Below, in pieces: positions 9,513 through 18,072 of a stretch of DNA of 64,000 nucleotides. The stretch lies in contig DXIS01000017.1 of NCBI GenBank assembly GCA_019112735.1, positions 1-64,000 on the forward strand, written 5' to 3'. Below the pieces are notes generated by a model. That model had not been told where the DNA came from and did not search any database. It saw nothing but the letters and a program-made list of their open reading frames with translations. Position 1 is the first letter of the stretch, and every line of letters begins with the position of its first letter. Both the position numbers and the translations under genes were made by a program. The stretch is from Candidatus Mediterraneibacter guildfordensis (lineage in GTDB: Bacteria; Bacillota; Clostridia; Lachnospirales; Lachnospiraceae).

Positions 9513-10553
9513 ATGATCAGAGTAGGGATAATCGGAGCCACCGGCTATGCGGGCGGCGAGCTCGTAAGAATATTAACAGGGCATAAAGATGCAGAGATCA
9601 GATGGTACGGATCACGCAGCTATGTGGATCAGAAATATGCGGATGTATACAGAAACATGTTTCAGATCGTTGACGCGGCCTGCATGGATGACAACATGGA
9701 AGAACTGGCGTCACAGGTCGATGTGATCTTTACAGCCACACCGCAGGGCCTGTGTGCGTCTCTTGTAAACGAAGAGATCCTCTCAAAGACAAAGATCATA
9801 GATCTGAGCGCGGATTTCCGGCTTAAAGATGTGAATGTTTATGAAGAGTGGTACAAGATCGAACATAAAGCTCCCCAGTATATTGAGGAGGCGGTATACG
9901 GCCTGTGCGAGATCAACCGTGAAGATGTGAAGAAGGCACGTCTGGTCGCAAATCCGGGTTGCTACACAACCTGTTCCATCCTGACGGCTTATCCGCTGGC
10001 AAAAGAAGGGCTCATCGATATGGGCACCCTGATCATCGATGCCAAGTCCGGAACGTCCGGTGCCGGAAGAGGCGCAAAACTTCCTAACCTCTTCTGCGAG
10101 GTGAACGAAAACATCAAGGCGTACGGCGTTGCCACACACCGGCATACACCGGAGATCGAAGAACAGCTTGGGTATGCGGCAGGCGAGAAGGTAGTGCTGA
10201 ATTTCACGCCCCATCTCGTACCCATGAACCGCGGCATCCTTGCGACAGAATATGCAAAACTGAAGAAGGACGTGAGCTGGGAAGAAGTAAAAGCGGTTTA
10301 CGACAAATATTATGCAGATGAAAAATTCGTGCGCGTTCTCGACAGAGACGTTTGCCCGGAGACAAAATGGGTCGAGGGAAGCAATTATGTGGATATCGGA
10401 TTCAAGATCGATCCCCGGACCGGCAGGATCATTATGATGGGCGCCATCGACAATCTGGTCAAGGGAGCGGCAGGACAGGCGGTCCAGAACATGAACCTGA
10501 TGTTCGGACTGGAAGAGAGCGAAGGGCTTGAACTTGTGCCGATGTTCCCTTAG
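9513..10553 (+). CDS. argC: N-acetyl-gamma-glutamyl-phosphate reductase
   Basis: 346 residues. ArgC reduces N-acetylglutamyl phosphate to N-acetylglutamate semialdehyde with NADPH, third step of arginine synthesis. Seen: Rossmann start IRVGIIGATGYAGGELVRIL at residues 2-20, and the catalytic cysteine in VANPGCYTTCSIL near residue 150, with the conserved SGTSGAGR and HRHTPEIEEQL following. Start 9513 has GAAAGGA upstream. It heads the arg operon. The final base of the TAG stop is also the first base of a GGGAC repeat cluster (10553-10629) that separates it from the acetyltransferase gene. Confidence 0.96.
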   Translation: MIRVGIIGATGYAGGELVRILTGHKDAEIRWYGSRSYVDQKYADVYRNMFQIVDAACMDDNMEELASQVDVIFTATPQGLCASLVNEEILSKTKIIDLSADFRLKDVNVYEEWYKIEHKAPQYIEEAVYGLCEINREDVKKARLVANPGCYTTCSILTAYPLAKEGLIDMGTLIIDAKSGTSGAGRGAKLPNLFCEVNENIKAYGVATHRHTPEIEEQLGYAAGEKVVLNFTPHLVPMNRGILATEYAKLKKDVSWEEVKAVYDKYYADEKFVRVLDRDVCPETKWVEGSNYVDIGFKIDPRTGRIIMMGAIDNLVKGAAGQAVQNMNLMFGLEESEGLELVPMFP

Positions 10554-10629
10554 GGACGTAGTAAAATTCAATCTGACTACGTCCCGGATTGAGATTTACG
10601 GTGTCCCAGATTGGAAAATGGGGTGTCCC
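10553..10629. repeat. REP-like repeat cluster A (hairpin plus two reversed 22-bp units)
   Basis: GGGACGTAGT (10553-10562) pairs with ACTACGTCCC (10576-10585). Two 22-bp units in reversed orientation follow, 10586-10607 and 10608-10629, each ending GTGTCCC. Read on the minus strand each unit is GGGACACC followed by an A/T-rich middle and CAATC at its end, the same family as the units at 12381-12424. The order is the mirror image of cluster B. GGGAC-type palindromes of this kind resemble REP elements moved by RAYT transposases; no RAYT gene is in the window. Confidence 0.8.
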
Positions 10630-10658
10630 AAAATGAAGGAAAGGGAGAGAAGACAGCG

Positions 10659-11105
10659 ATGATACGCACAATGACTATAGATGACTATGATGAGGTATAT
10701 GCTTTGTGGAAGAAGATCCGGGGCTTCGGAATCCGCAGCATCGATGATTCCCGGGAGGGAGTGGAGCGTTTCCTGAAGCGGAATCCAACGACCAGTGTGG
10801 TTGCGGTTAAAGATGAAAGGATCGTCGGCAGTATTCTGTGCGGGCATGACGGGCGGCGGGGCTGTCTCTATCATGTATGTGTGGATGAAGCGTACCGGCG
10901 TCACGGGATCGGACGGGCAATGGTCGTTCATGCGATGAAGGCGCTCCAGGCGGAGAATATCAACAAGGTTTCGCTGATCGCATTTACAAAAAATGATATC
11001 GGAAATGCGTTCTGGAATACGATCGGCTGGACGGAACGTCTGGATCTTAATTATTATGATTTCACATTGAATGAAGAGAATATTACTGCATTTAATGAGC
11101 AGTAA
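10659..11105 (+). CDS. GNAT family acetyltransferase inside the arginine operon
   Basis: 148 residues forming one GNAT domain. The acetyl-CoA pyrophosphate loop is VDEAYRRHGIGRAMVVHAM (residues ~75-93); the preceding GSILCGHDGRRGCLYHVCV is the central beta pair. The overall pattern resembles the YpeA-like group. GNAT enzymes transfer acetyl groups to amines of small molecules or proteins. Its place between argC and argJ invites the idea of N-acetylglutamate synthesis, but ArgJ normally supplies that and no ArgA-specific feature is visible. ATG 10659 is preferred, with AAGGGAGAGA upstream; the frame also opens at 10611 within repeat DNA. The gene lies between two mirrored repeat clusters, so it may have been inserted into the operon. 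Confidence 0.8.
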   Translation: MIRTMTIDDYDEVYALWKKIRGFGIRSIDDSREGVERFLKRNPTTSVVAVKDERIVGSILCGHDGRRGCLYHVCVDEAYRRHGIGRAMVVHAMKALQAENINKVSLIAFTKNDIGNAFWNTIGWTERLDLNYYDFTLNEENITAFNEQ

Positions 11106-11148
11106 CATACATTTACAGATCAGAATAAAAGAAAGCGGGGAAATATCC

Positions 11149-12372
11149 ATGCAGATTATCGAAGGCGGCGTAACAGTGGCGAAAGGATTTGAGGCGGCGG
11201 CAGCGGCGGCCGGGATCAAGTATCAGGACCGTACGGACATGGCGCTCATTTACAGCGAAAAGCCATGCAAAGTGGCCGGAACATTTACCACGAACCTGGT
11301 AAAAGCGGCGCCGGTCAAATGGGACCGGGCGATCGTGGAAAGCGGTCTGAAATCTCAGGCGGTCATAGTTAATTCCGGGATCGCAAACGCATGTACCGGC
11401 GAGGAAGGGATGAATTACTGTGCCGAAACGGCAAAAGAAGCCGCAAAGGTGCTGGGAATAGACGAGAAAAGCGTTCTGGTAGGCTCGACCGGCGTGATCG
11501 GAATGCAGCTTCCTATGGATCGTGTAAAAGCCGGGATCCGGGAACTGGCATTATCGAAAAAAACTGGAACTGAGGCGGGAACGCAGGCGGCGCAGGCTAT
11601 CATGACGACAGATACGCGAAAAAAAGAAGCGGCGGTCACGGTGGAGATCGGCGATACGCTTGTAACGATCGGCGGTATGGCGAAAGGATCGGGCATGATC
11701 CATCCGAACATGTGTACCATGCTGGCATTTATCACAACGGATGCAAAGATTTCCAGAAAAGCCCTCCAGGCGGCGCTGAGCGAAGATGTACAGGATACAT
11801 ATAATATGATCTCGGTGGATGGCGATACATCTACAAACGACACGGTGCTGCTCCTGGCGAACGGCGCCGCGGGAAATGAAAAGATCACATACGGAACATG
11901 GGAATATGAAGCTTTCAAACAGGCGCTTCATTATGTAAATGAGACACTGGCAAAGAAAATGGCCGGGGACGGCGAAGGGGCGACCGCGCTTTTCGAGGCA
12001 AAGATCATCAACGCCGATACAAAGGAACAGGCAAAAACACTGGCAAAATCAATCGTCTGCTCCAATCTTACAAAGGCGGCCATCGCCGGACATGATGCCA
12101 ACTGGGGCAGGATCTTGTGCGCAATGGGATACTCGGGAGCCAGATTTGATCCGGAAAAAGTGGATCTGTATTTTGAGAGTGCTGCCGGGAAAATACAGCT
12201 TATCGAAAACGGCGTAGCACTTGAATATAGTGAAGAAAAAGCGACGGAAATCCTGTCGCAGCCGGAAGTGACTGTTATCGCAGATATAAAAGAAGGCGAT
12301 GTGGAGGCAGCTGCGTGGGGATGTGATCTGACGCATGAATACATCAATATCAACGCAGATTATCGCAGCTAG
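11149..12372 (+). CDS. argJ: Bifunctional ornithine acetyltransferase/N-acetylglutamate synthase
   Basis: 407 residues once started at 11149, the normal ArgJ length. ArgJ moves the acetyl group from N-acetylornithine to glutamate, closing the acetyl cycle; many forms also use acetyl-CoA. The protein is made as a precursor that cuts itself before a conserved threonine: here KGSGMIHPNMCTMLAF with T190 as the expected nucleophile (the preceding residue is Cys instead of the common Ala). The C-terminal NLTKAAIAGHDANWGRILCA is conserved. Start 11149 follows AAAGCGGGGAAA; upstream in-frame ATGs back to 11071 would overlap the GNAT gene. A REP-like cluster begins 8 bases after its stop. Confidence 0.95.
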   Translation: MQIIEGGVTVAKGFEAAAAAAGIKYQDRTDMALIYSEKPCKVAGTFTTNLVKAAPVKWDRAIVESGLKSQAVIVNSGIANACTGEEGMNYCAETAKEAAKVLGIDEKSVLVGSTGVIGMQLPMDRVKAGIRELALSKKTGTEAGTQAAQAIMTTDTRKKEAAVTVEIGDTLVTIGGMAKGSGMIHPNMCTMLAFITTDAKISRKALQAALSEDVQDTYNMISVDGDTSTNDTVLLLANGAAGNEKITYGTWEYEAFKQALHYVNETLAKKMAGDGEGATALFEAKIINADTKEQAKTLAKSIVCSNLTKAAIAGHDANWGRILCAMGYSGARFDPEKVDLYFESAAGKIQLIENGVALEYSEEKATEILSQPEVTVIADIKEGDVEAAAWGCDLTHEYININADYRS

Positions 12373-12380
12373 TTTAAAAA

Positions 12381-12465
12381 GGGACAGGGCAAAATCCAAT
12401 TTGGGACACCGTAAAATTCAATTGGGGACGTAGTAAAATTGAATTTTACTACGTCCCCAATTGAA
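12381..12465. repeat. REP-like repeat cluster B with a 49-bp near-perfect palindrome
   Basis: Two tandem 22-bp units (12381-12402, 12403-12424) start with GGGAC and end with CAATTT or CAATTG. A third GGGAC unit at 12425 is the left half of a palindrome whose arms, 12417-12440 and 12442-12465, are perfectly complementary over 24 bp around one base. The right arm ends at the first bases of the argB ribosome binding site (AAGGAGG, 12464-12470). In RNA this would be a very stable stem just before argB. Confidence 0.85.
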
Positions 12466-12476
12466 GGAGGTTAAGT

Positions 12477-13376
12477 ATGAACAGTAATATGCAGCAGTAT
12501 CTTGAAAAGGCGCAGGTGCTTATTGAGGCCCTGCCGTACATCCAGCGTTTTAACCGCAAGATCATCGTGGTGAAATACGGCGGCAGCGCCATGGTTGATG
12601 AGGAACTGAAGAAGCGTGTGATCGAGGATGTGACGCTTCTGAAGCTGGTCGGCTTTAAGCCGATCATCGTCCACGGCGGCGGCAAAGAGATCAGCAAGTG
12701 GGTCGGGAAAGTCGGCATGGAGCCGAAGTTTGTGAACGGTCTGCGTGTGACGGACGAGGAGACGATGGAAGTGGCGGAGATGGTTCTCGGCCGTGTGAAC
12801 AAGAGTCTGGTCCAGCTGGTGGAAAGCCTGGGCGTACGTGCGATCGGCATCAGCGGCAAAGACGGGGCGCTGATGAAGGTGGATAAGAAGTATTCAAACG
12901 GCGAGGATATCGGCTATGTCGGAGATGTGAAAGAGGTGAACGGACAGATCCTCTATGATCTTCTGGAGAAGGATTTTCTCCCGATCGTCTGCCCGGTGGG
13001 ACTGGATGATGAGTTCAATACATACAATATCAACGCGGATGATGCGGCATGCGCCATTGCAAAGGCAGTTAAGGCGGAGAAGCTGGCGTTCCTGACGGAT
13101 ATCGAGGGGGTTTACAAGGATCCGGACGATCCGTCCACGCTGATCTCAGAGCTTCATGTGGATGATGCGCGGAAACTGATGGACAGCGGCTATATCGGCG
13201 GCGGCATGCTGCCGAAGCTTCAGAACTGCATCGATGCCATCGAGGCAGGGGTTTCCAGGGTGCATATCCTGGACGGGCGGATCCCCCATTGTCTGCTCCT
13301 TGAGATCTTTACGAACAAAGGAATCGGCACGGCCATTTTAAACAGTGAAGAAAGCAGGTATTATCATGGTGAATAA
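12477..13376 (+). CDS. argB: Acetylglutamate kinase
   Basis: 299 residues. ArgB phosphorylates N-acetylglutamate with ATP, the committed step of arginine synthesis and the usual point of arginine feedback. Family marks: [17 protein letters not shown] near residue 30, [19 protein letters not shown] near 63, the substrate region [14 protein letters not shown] near 85, and [20 protein letters not shown] near 185. The length and an N-terminal helix (residues 1-25, [19 protein letters not shown]) are like the arginine-inhibited hexameric form, which is inference. Start 12477 has AAGGAGG seven bases upstream, right at the edge of a strong palindrome. It overlaps argD by 11 bases. Confidence 0.96.
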   Translation: MNSNMQQYLEKAQVLIEALPYIQRFNRKIIVVKYGGSAMVDEELKKRVIEDVTLLKLVGFKPIIVHGGGKEISKWVGKVGMEPKFVNGLRVTDEETMEVAEMVLGRVNKSLVQLVESLGVRAIGISGKDGALMKVDKKYSNGEDIGYVGDVKEVNGQILYDLLEKDFLPIVCPVGLDDEFNTYNINADDAACAIAKAVKAEKLAFLTDIEGVYKDPDDPSTLISELHVDDARKLMDSGYIGGGMLPKLQNCIDAIEAGVSRVHILDGRIPHCLLLEIFTNKGIGTAILNSEESRYYHGE

Positions 13377-14550
13377 TAAAATACAGGCGGCGGAAGAGAA
13401 TCTGATTCATGTCTACAACCGTTTCCCAGTTGTCCTGGACCACGGGGAAGGCATGTATCTCTATGATGCGGACGGAAAGGAATATCTGGATTTTGCCGCG
13501 GGGTTTGCGGTGACAGGCCTTGGATATGACAACAAAGAACTCAATGAGGCTTTGAAAGCGCAGATCGATAAGCTGTACCATACGTCGAATCTTTACTATC
13601 ACGAAAGCTGCGGGGAGGCGGCACGGGAACTGAACCGTGCCTGCGGCATGGACCGGGTGTTCTTTACCAACAGCGGCGGCGAAGCAATCGAGGGCGCGCT
13701 GAAATCCGCGAGACGCTATGCCTATACAAAAGGAACGGGCAGATATGAGTTTATCGCTATGGAGCATTCCTTCCACGGCCGGACGTTCGGCGCGGTATCC
13801 GTGACAGGGCATGCGCCGTACCGGGAGCCCTTCGAGCCGCTGGTTCCGGGGGTGAAGTTTGCGCGGTTCAATGATCTGGACAGTGTAAAAGAGCTGGTGA
13901 ATGACAAAACCTGCGCGATCATCCTGGAACCGCTCCAGGGCGAGGGCGGGATCAATCTGGCCACACAGGAGTTTATGGAAGGCATCCGCAGGATCTGCGA
14001 TGAAAATGACATCCTGATGATCTGTGATGAGGTGCAGTGCGGGATGGGCCGGACAGGCACCATGTTCGCATGGCAGGGATTTGGAACCAGACCGGATATA
14101 ATGACAATGGCGAAAGCCATTGGAAACGGGATCCCGGTGGGCGCATTTGCCATGACGGAAAAAGTGGCGGAGTATTCCTTAAGGCCTGGCGACCACGGGG
14201 CGACCTACGGCGGCAATCCGCTGGCCTGCACCGCAGTAAAAACGGTGCTTGAGATCTTTGAGCGGGACCGTATCGTGGATCATGTAAATGAAGTGGCGCC
14301 GTATCTGACCCGGAAACTGGATGAACTGGTGGAAGAACTGGACAGTGTGGTAAAACGGAAAGGAAAAGGCCTGATGCAGGGACTGGAGCTTGCAGTGCCG
14401 GTCGCCGAGGTCAACCGCCGCTGCGTGGAGAACGGCCTTCTGGTGATCCAGGCGGAAGGAAATGTGCTCCGTTTTGTGCCGCCGCTGATCGTGGAAGAGA
14501 AGCATATCGATGAAATGATCGGGAAACTGAAGAAAGCTCTTGGCGCATAA
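13366..14550 (+). CDS. argD: Acetylornithine aminotransferase
   Basis: 394 residues of a class III PLP aminotransferase. It converts N-acetylglutamate semialdehyde to N-acetylornithine using glutamate as amino donor. Visible: [11 protein letters not shown] and TSNLYYHE near the N-terminus, [18 protein letters not shown] for phosphate binding, [13 protein letters not shown] with the PLP-contacting Asp, and the Schiff-base lysine in [16 protein letters not shown]. Start 13366 lies in the end of argB (11-base overlap) with AGAAAGCAGG upstream, so translation is probably coupled; an in-frame ATG at 13345 is less likely. It is the last recognisable gene of the operon; argF, argG and argH are not in the window. 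Confidence 0.95.
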   Translation: MVNNKIQAAEENLIHVYNRFPVVLDHGEGMYLYDADGKEYLDFAAGFAVTGLGYDNKELNEALKAQIDKLYHTSNLYYHESCGEAARELNRACGMDRVFFTNSGGEAIEGALKSARRYAYTKGTGRYEFIAMEHSFHGRTFGAVSVTGHAPYREPFEPLVPGVKFARFNDLDSVKELVNDKTCAIILEPLQGEGGINLATQEFMEGIRRICDENDILMICDEVQCGMGRTGTMFAWQGFGTRPDIMTMAKAIGNGIPVGAFAMTEKVAEYSLRPGDHGATYGGNPLACTAVKTVLEIFERDRIVDHVNEVAPYLTRKLDELVEELDSVVKRKGKGLMQGLELAVPVAEVNRRCVENGLLVIQAEGNVLRFVPPLIVEEKHIDEMIGKLKKALGA

Positions 14551-14644
14551 AGCGGTTTCCAAACAGGACAATATATGTATATAAAACCGGTTATAGGACA
14601 TACTAACCGTTCAGCAGACATAAACTGTACGGGAGGGAAGTTTT

Positions 14645-15076
14645 ATGACCGGTTTTTTTATCGCGCTGATCTCCGGCGCGCTGATGAGCATCCAGGGGGT
14701 ATTTAACACACAGGTTACAAAAACGGCGGGCGTGTGGGTGAGCAACGGATGGGTCCAGATCACGGCCTTTGCGGTCTGCCTCGCTCTGTGGTTCTTTACG
14801 GGCAGGGACAGCATTGCCGCCATCGGAAAGGTTGAGCCCCGGTATCTGCTCCTGGGCGGCGTGATCGGTGCCGGGATCACCTGGACCGTGATCAAAAGCA
14901 TTGAGGCGCTGGGCCCGGCGAAGTCGGCGCTCCTTATCGTTGTGGCGCAGATCGCCGTGTCGTATCTGATCCAGATCTTCGGTCTGTTCGGGATGGACCG
15001 GGAACCGTTTTCCTGGAGAAAACTCGGCGGGCTTATTGTTGCGGTTGTCGGAATTGCCGTATTTCAGTGGGAATAA
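14645..15076 (+). CDS. Small DMT-superfamily membrane protein (YdcZ/DUF606 type)
   Basis: 143 residues with five hydrophobic segments, roughly at 3-20, 33-52, 66-86, 94-112 and 120-140. The start ALISGALMSIQGVFNTQ is typical of the DUF606/YdcZ branch of the drug/metabolite transporter superfamily, half-size proteins thought to work as dimers. Substrate is unknown. Start 14645 follows GGGAGG. It sits 94 bases after argD with no terminator seen between, so it could be read from the arg promoter, but nothing ties it to arginine. Confidence 0.75.
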   Translation: MTGFFIALISGALMSIQGVFNTQVTKTAGVWVSNGWVQITAFAVCLALWFFTGRDSIAAIGKVEPRYLLLGGVIGAGITWTVIKSIEALGPAKSALLIVVAQIAVSYLIQIFGLFGMDREPFSWRKLGGLIVAVVGIAVFQWE

Positions 15077-15091
15077 AAAAAGGAAAACAAA

Positions 15092-15130
15092 CTGTAATAA
15101 AGCTGTAACATAACGTCAAATCCTTAACAA
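15092..15130. promoter_or_regulatory. 11-bp-spaced CTGTAA direct repeat upstream of the comEA-like gene
   Basis: CTGTAA occurs at 15092-15097 and 15103-15108, and a related TTAACA follows near 15124. On the minus strand these read TTACAG-N5-TTACAG, the layout of PhoP/PhoB-type boxes. An OmpR-type response regulator is encoded downstream in the same direction, so autoregulation is possible. Inference only. Confidence 0.3.
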
Positions 15131-15145
15131 ACATTTAATTATCTA

Positions 15146-15174
15146 TTGTAATTTTGGAAAAGATTCGTTACAAT
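15146..15174 (+). promoter_or_regulatory. Sigma-A promoter of the competence/two-component block
   Basis: TTGTAA (15146-15151), 17-bp spacer, TACAAT (15169-15174). Transcript would start about 15181, leaving a leader of about 48 bases before the ATG at 15229. Confidence 0.75.
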
Positions 15175-15228
15175 ATTTGTGTCCGGCATTTAAGGGGTGT
15201 TTCTCCCGGCAGAAAGAGCAGGGAGAAA

Positions 15229-15900
15229 ATGCAAGACACTTTTTGGAGAAAATTAAAAATCTGTTTGTTCGGAATGCTGGTCATAACAGCATTTTTATTT
15301 CCTGCGGGCTGCGCAGCAGAATCGGAGGAGCAGGGCCTCACCGAACTTGCCGCTGCCGGAGGACAGACGGACACTGATCCGGGATCCGGTCCGACGGAAG
15401 AGGAAAGTGCAGGCCGGAAGACAGACGGCGCGGACGGATCGGACAGTGAGCAGACGAAAGGCGAAAGACTGGTCTGCATCTATGTATGCGGTGCAGTTTC
15501 TGATCCCGGCATCTATGAGCTGGATGAAGGCGCCCGCCTGTATGAGGCGGTTGAGGTTGCAGGCGGTATGACAGAGGAAGCTTCGGCGGATTCTGTTAAT
15601 CTGGCCCGTGCGGTGTCAGACGGTGAGCAGATCTATATTCCTACATTGGAGGAAACAAAAGCTCAGGGAATCATGCCGGGAACATACAGTGCGTCTTCGG
15701 ACACACAGGAAAAAGTGAATATCAATACAGCTTCTGCGGAGGAACTGATGACACTGACCGGGATCGGCGAGGCGAAGGCGGAGAGCATTATCCGTTATCG
15801 TGAAGAGAACGGCGGTTTTCAGAGGATTGAGGATCTGATGGAGATCAGCGGGATCAAAGAAGGTGTATTTGAGAAAATAAAAGATGACATTATAATATGA
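15229..15900 (+). CDS. comEA: ComEA-like DNA-binding lipoprotein (SLBB + helix-hairpin-helix)
   Basis: 223 residues. The N-terminus is a lipoprotein signal with lipobox FPAGC (Cys about residue 25), then a charged low-complexity linker. An SLBB domain follows (VCIYVCGAVSDPGIYELDEG, residues ~82-135), and the C-terminal ~65 residues contain the double helix-hairpin-helix of ComEA (VNINTASAEELMTLTGIGEA and GGFQRIEDLMEISGIKE). ComEA binds incoming double-stranded DNA outside the membrane for transformation. ATG 15229 is taken because GCAGGGAGAAA precedes it and it yields the signal peptide directly. comEC lies 3.1 kb downstream, separated by a two-component system and a GerMN lipoprotein. Functional competence is not shown by sequence. 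Confidence 0.85.
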   Translation: MQDTFWRKLKICLFGMLVITAFLFPAGCAAESEEQGLTELAAAGGQTDTDPGSGPTEEESAGRKTDGADGSDSEQTKGERLVCIYVCGAVSDPGIYELDEGARLYEAVEVAGGMTEEASADSVNLARAVSDGEQIYIPTLEETKAQGIMPGTYSASSDTQEKVNINTASAEELMTLTGIGEAKAESIIRYREENGGFQRIEDLMEISGIKEGVFEKIKDDIII

Positions 15901-15923
15901 CACAGGAGTCGTGAACAGGGAGT

Positions 15924-16610
15924 ATGAGCAAGAAAATATTGGTTGTAGATGACGAAAAACTGATCGTGAAAGGAATCCGGTTCAGCCTGGAGCAGGAAGG
16001 CATGGAAGTGGACTGCGCCTATGACGGCGAGGAGGCGCTGGAGTGTGCCAGAAAGTGCGAATATGATCTGGTCCTGCTTGACGTTATGCTGCCCAAGATG
16101 GACGGGTTTGAAGTGTGCCAGCAGATCCGGGAGTTTTCGGACATGCCGATCGTGATGCTGACGGCGAAGAGTGAGGATATGGATAAAATCCTCGGGCTTG
16201 AATACGGGGCAGACGACTATATTACAAAACCGTTTAACATCCTCGAGGTAAAAGCGAGGATCAAAGCGATCATGAGACGTACATCCAAGCGCAAAGAGAC
16301 ATCCGGAAGTCCTGTTCTTATCAAGGGGAATATGAAGATCGACTGCGAGAGCAGACGCGTGTTTATCGGGGAGAGAGAGATCAACCTGACGGCAAAAGAA
16401 TTTGATGTGCTGGAGCTTCTCGCAACAAATCCGAACAAGGTATACAGCAGGGAAAATCTTCTGAACCTTGTCTGGGGATATGATTACCCGGGGGATGCAA
16501 GGACCGTGGATGTGCATATCCGCCGTCTGAGAGAGAAGATCGAACTTAATCCGAGTGAACCAAAATATGTACATACAAAGTGGGGAGTTGGTTACTATTT
16601 CCAGGGATAA
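15924..16610 (+). CDS. OmpR/PhoB family response regulator (WalR/PhoP-like)
   Basis: 228 residues. The receiver domain shows acidic D9-D10, phosphoacceptor D53 (LLDVMLPKMDG), T80 and K102 (ITKPF). The C-terminal winged helix has the OmpR pattern LTAKEFDVLELLATNPNKVYSRE and DVHIRRLREKIE, ending VHTKWGVGYYF. Phosphorylated dimers bind direct repeats in promoters. Similarity by eye is closest to WalR/PhoP regulators. The sensor kinase starts within or just after its 3' end. Its location between competence genes is unusual; a CTGTAA direct repeat upstream of comEA could be its own target. Confidence 0.92.
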   Translation: MSKKILVVDDEKLIVKGIRFSLEQEGMEVDCAYDGEEALECARKCEYDLVLLDVMLPKMDGFEVCQQIREFSDMPIVMLTAKSEDMDKILGLEYGADDYITKPFNILEVKARIKAIMRRTSKRKETSGSPVLIKGNMKIDCESRRVFIGEREINLTAKEFDVLELLATNPNKVYSRENLLNLVWGYDYPGDARTVDVHIRRLREKIELNPSEPKYVHTKWGVGYYFQG

Positions 16611-18045
16611 ACGCCCGTTTATACTTCGGGACAGAATATTTAAAAATATGCGGGTTCGCTTTATTGTTTTGTTTATGCTGGCAGGGCTTTTGCCCTGCCT
16701 GGCTGTGCTTTTCGGAGCAGAAAAATTCTATGAGCTCCGGGCCGTGGAGCTTCGGACCGCCGAGATCCAGAACCAGTGCACGATCCTGGGGAATCAGCTC
16801 GACAATTACAGCTATCTGACGGATCCCACGTCCGAGGTGATCAATACAAATCTTGTTCAGCTTACCAATATTTACAACGGCCGTGTGATGATCATCAACC
16901 GGGAACTCAGAGTGGTCAAAGACACATACAGTCTGGATGAAGGAAAGACGGATGTTTCAGAAAATGTCGTAAGGTGCATGTCCGATGGTGAGGCGACGAA
17001 TCACTATGACAGGAAAAATCATTATATCGAGGTTACATCCCCGATCTATGAACCCGGCGGCGAAGATGTGATCGGCGTGATGCTTGCAAGTGTATCCACG
17101 GATACGATCGAAGTGACAAGGCAGATCATTTTTACACAGGGAAGCATTGTTGTCGGCATCCTTATGATAATCCTTGCCGTACTAAGTGTATTCCTTGCTG
17201 ACCGGATGGTAAGGCCGCTGCACAGGATCACAAAAGGGATTGAGACCGTTACGGAAGGATACGGGGATGATGTACTTCATGTGGATACATTTACGGAGAC
17301 GAGAAAATTAAGCGAAGCATTTAACAAGATGCTGGGACGGCTGAAAATCCTGGATGAGTCCCGGGAGGAGTTTGTTTCCAACGTGTCTCATGAGCTGAAG
17401 ACGCCGATGACATCCGTAAAAGTCCTGGCGGATTCCCTTCTTGAGATGCCGGACGCACCGGTGGAGATGTACCGTGAATTTATGGAGGATATTGCAAAAG
17501 AGATCGACCGGGAAAATCAGATCATCACGGATCTGCTGTCGCTTGTTAAAATGGATAAGACCGGTCAGACGATGAATATTTCCTCGGTCAATATCAATGA
17601 TCTGCTGGAACAGACGCTGAAGCGGCTGCGTCCGATCGCGAATAAGAAAAAAGTAGAAGTGGTAATGGAGAGTTTCCGCCCGGTTATCGCAGAGATTGAT
17701 GAAATGAAGTTTTCTCTTGCGGTTTCAAACCTTGTGGAAAATGCGATCAAATACAACCATGAAAACGGCTGGGTCCATGTATCGCTTAATGCAGATCACC
17801 AGTATTTTTATATTAAAGTGGAAGATTCCGGCATCGGGATCCCGGAAAAGGATCAGCCTCACATTTTCGAGCGGTTTTACCGGGTGGATAAATCCCATTC
17901 CCGGGAAATCGGAGGCACGGGACTGGGCCTTGCTCTTGTGCGGAGTGCGGTGATCGCCCACAGGGGATCGATCAAAGTGCACAGCAGCGTGGGAGAAGGA
18001 ACAACGTTTACCGTCCGGATCCCGCTGATCTACGTTGCGGCATAA
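16555..18045 (+). CDS. Membrane sensor histidine kinase with HAMP domain
   Basis: Up to 496 residues. Two membrane helices (about 37-57 and 197-217) flank an extracytoplasmic sensor domain of ~140 residues. Then come HAMP (DRMVRPLHRITKGIETV), the phosphoacceptor H279 in VSNVSHELKTPMTS, and the ATPase domain with N box NLVENAIKYN, VEDSGIGIP and GGTGLGLAL. It autophosphorylates and passes phosphate to the regulator encoded just upstream. The start is uncertain: ATG 16555 would overlap the regulator by 56 bases; TTG 16588 or ATG 16648 (MRVRFIVLF, directly before the first helix) are alternatives and none has an ideal ribosome binding site. The signal sensed is unknown. Confidence 0.88.
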   Translation: MNQNMYIQSGELVTISRDKRPFILRDRIFKNMRVRFIVLFMLAGLLPCLAVLFGAEKFYELRAVELRTAEIQNQCTILGNQLDNYSYLTDPTSEVINTNLVQLTNIYNGRVMIINRELRVVKDTYSLDEGKTDVSENVVRCMSDGEATNHYDRKNHYIEVTSPIYEPGGEDVIGVMLASVSTDTIEVTRQIIFTQGSIVVGILMIILAVLSVFLADRMVRPLHRITKGIETVTEGYGDDVLHVDTFTETRKLSEAFNKMLGRLKILDESREEFVSNVSHELKTPMTSVKVLADSLLEMPDAPVEMYREFMEDIAKEIDRENQIITDLLSLVKMDKTGQTMNISSVNINDLLEQTLKRLRPIANKKKVEVVMESFRPVIAEIDEMKFSLAVSNLVENAIKYNHENGWVHVSLNADHQYFYIKVEDSGIGIPEKDQPHIFERFYRVDKSHSREIGGTGLGLALVRSAVIAHRGSIKVHSSVGEGTTFTVRIPLIYVAA

Positions 18046-18072
18046 ATAAAGAAGGCACAGGAGGAATGAAAG

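Noticed and set aside
10611-10658. Longer N-terminus for the GNAT gene
   Set aside because: The extra residues are encoded by REP-like repeat DNA and the start lacks a ribosome binding site; ATG 10659 fits the domain start.
11071-11148. Longer N-terminus for ArgJ
   Set aside because: It would overlap the GNAT gene and add 26 residues not seen in the family; ATG 11149 has a ribosome binding site.
12425-12465. Intrinsic terminator ending the arg operon before argB
   Set aside because: No T run follows the stem, and argB/argD continue the operon; better described as a REP-like palindrome.
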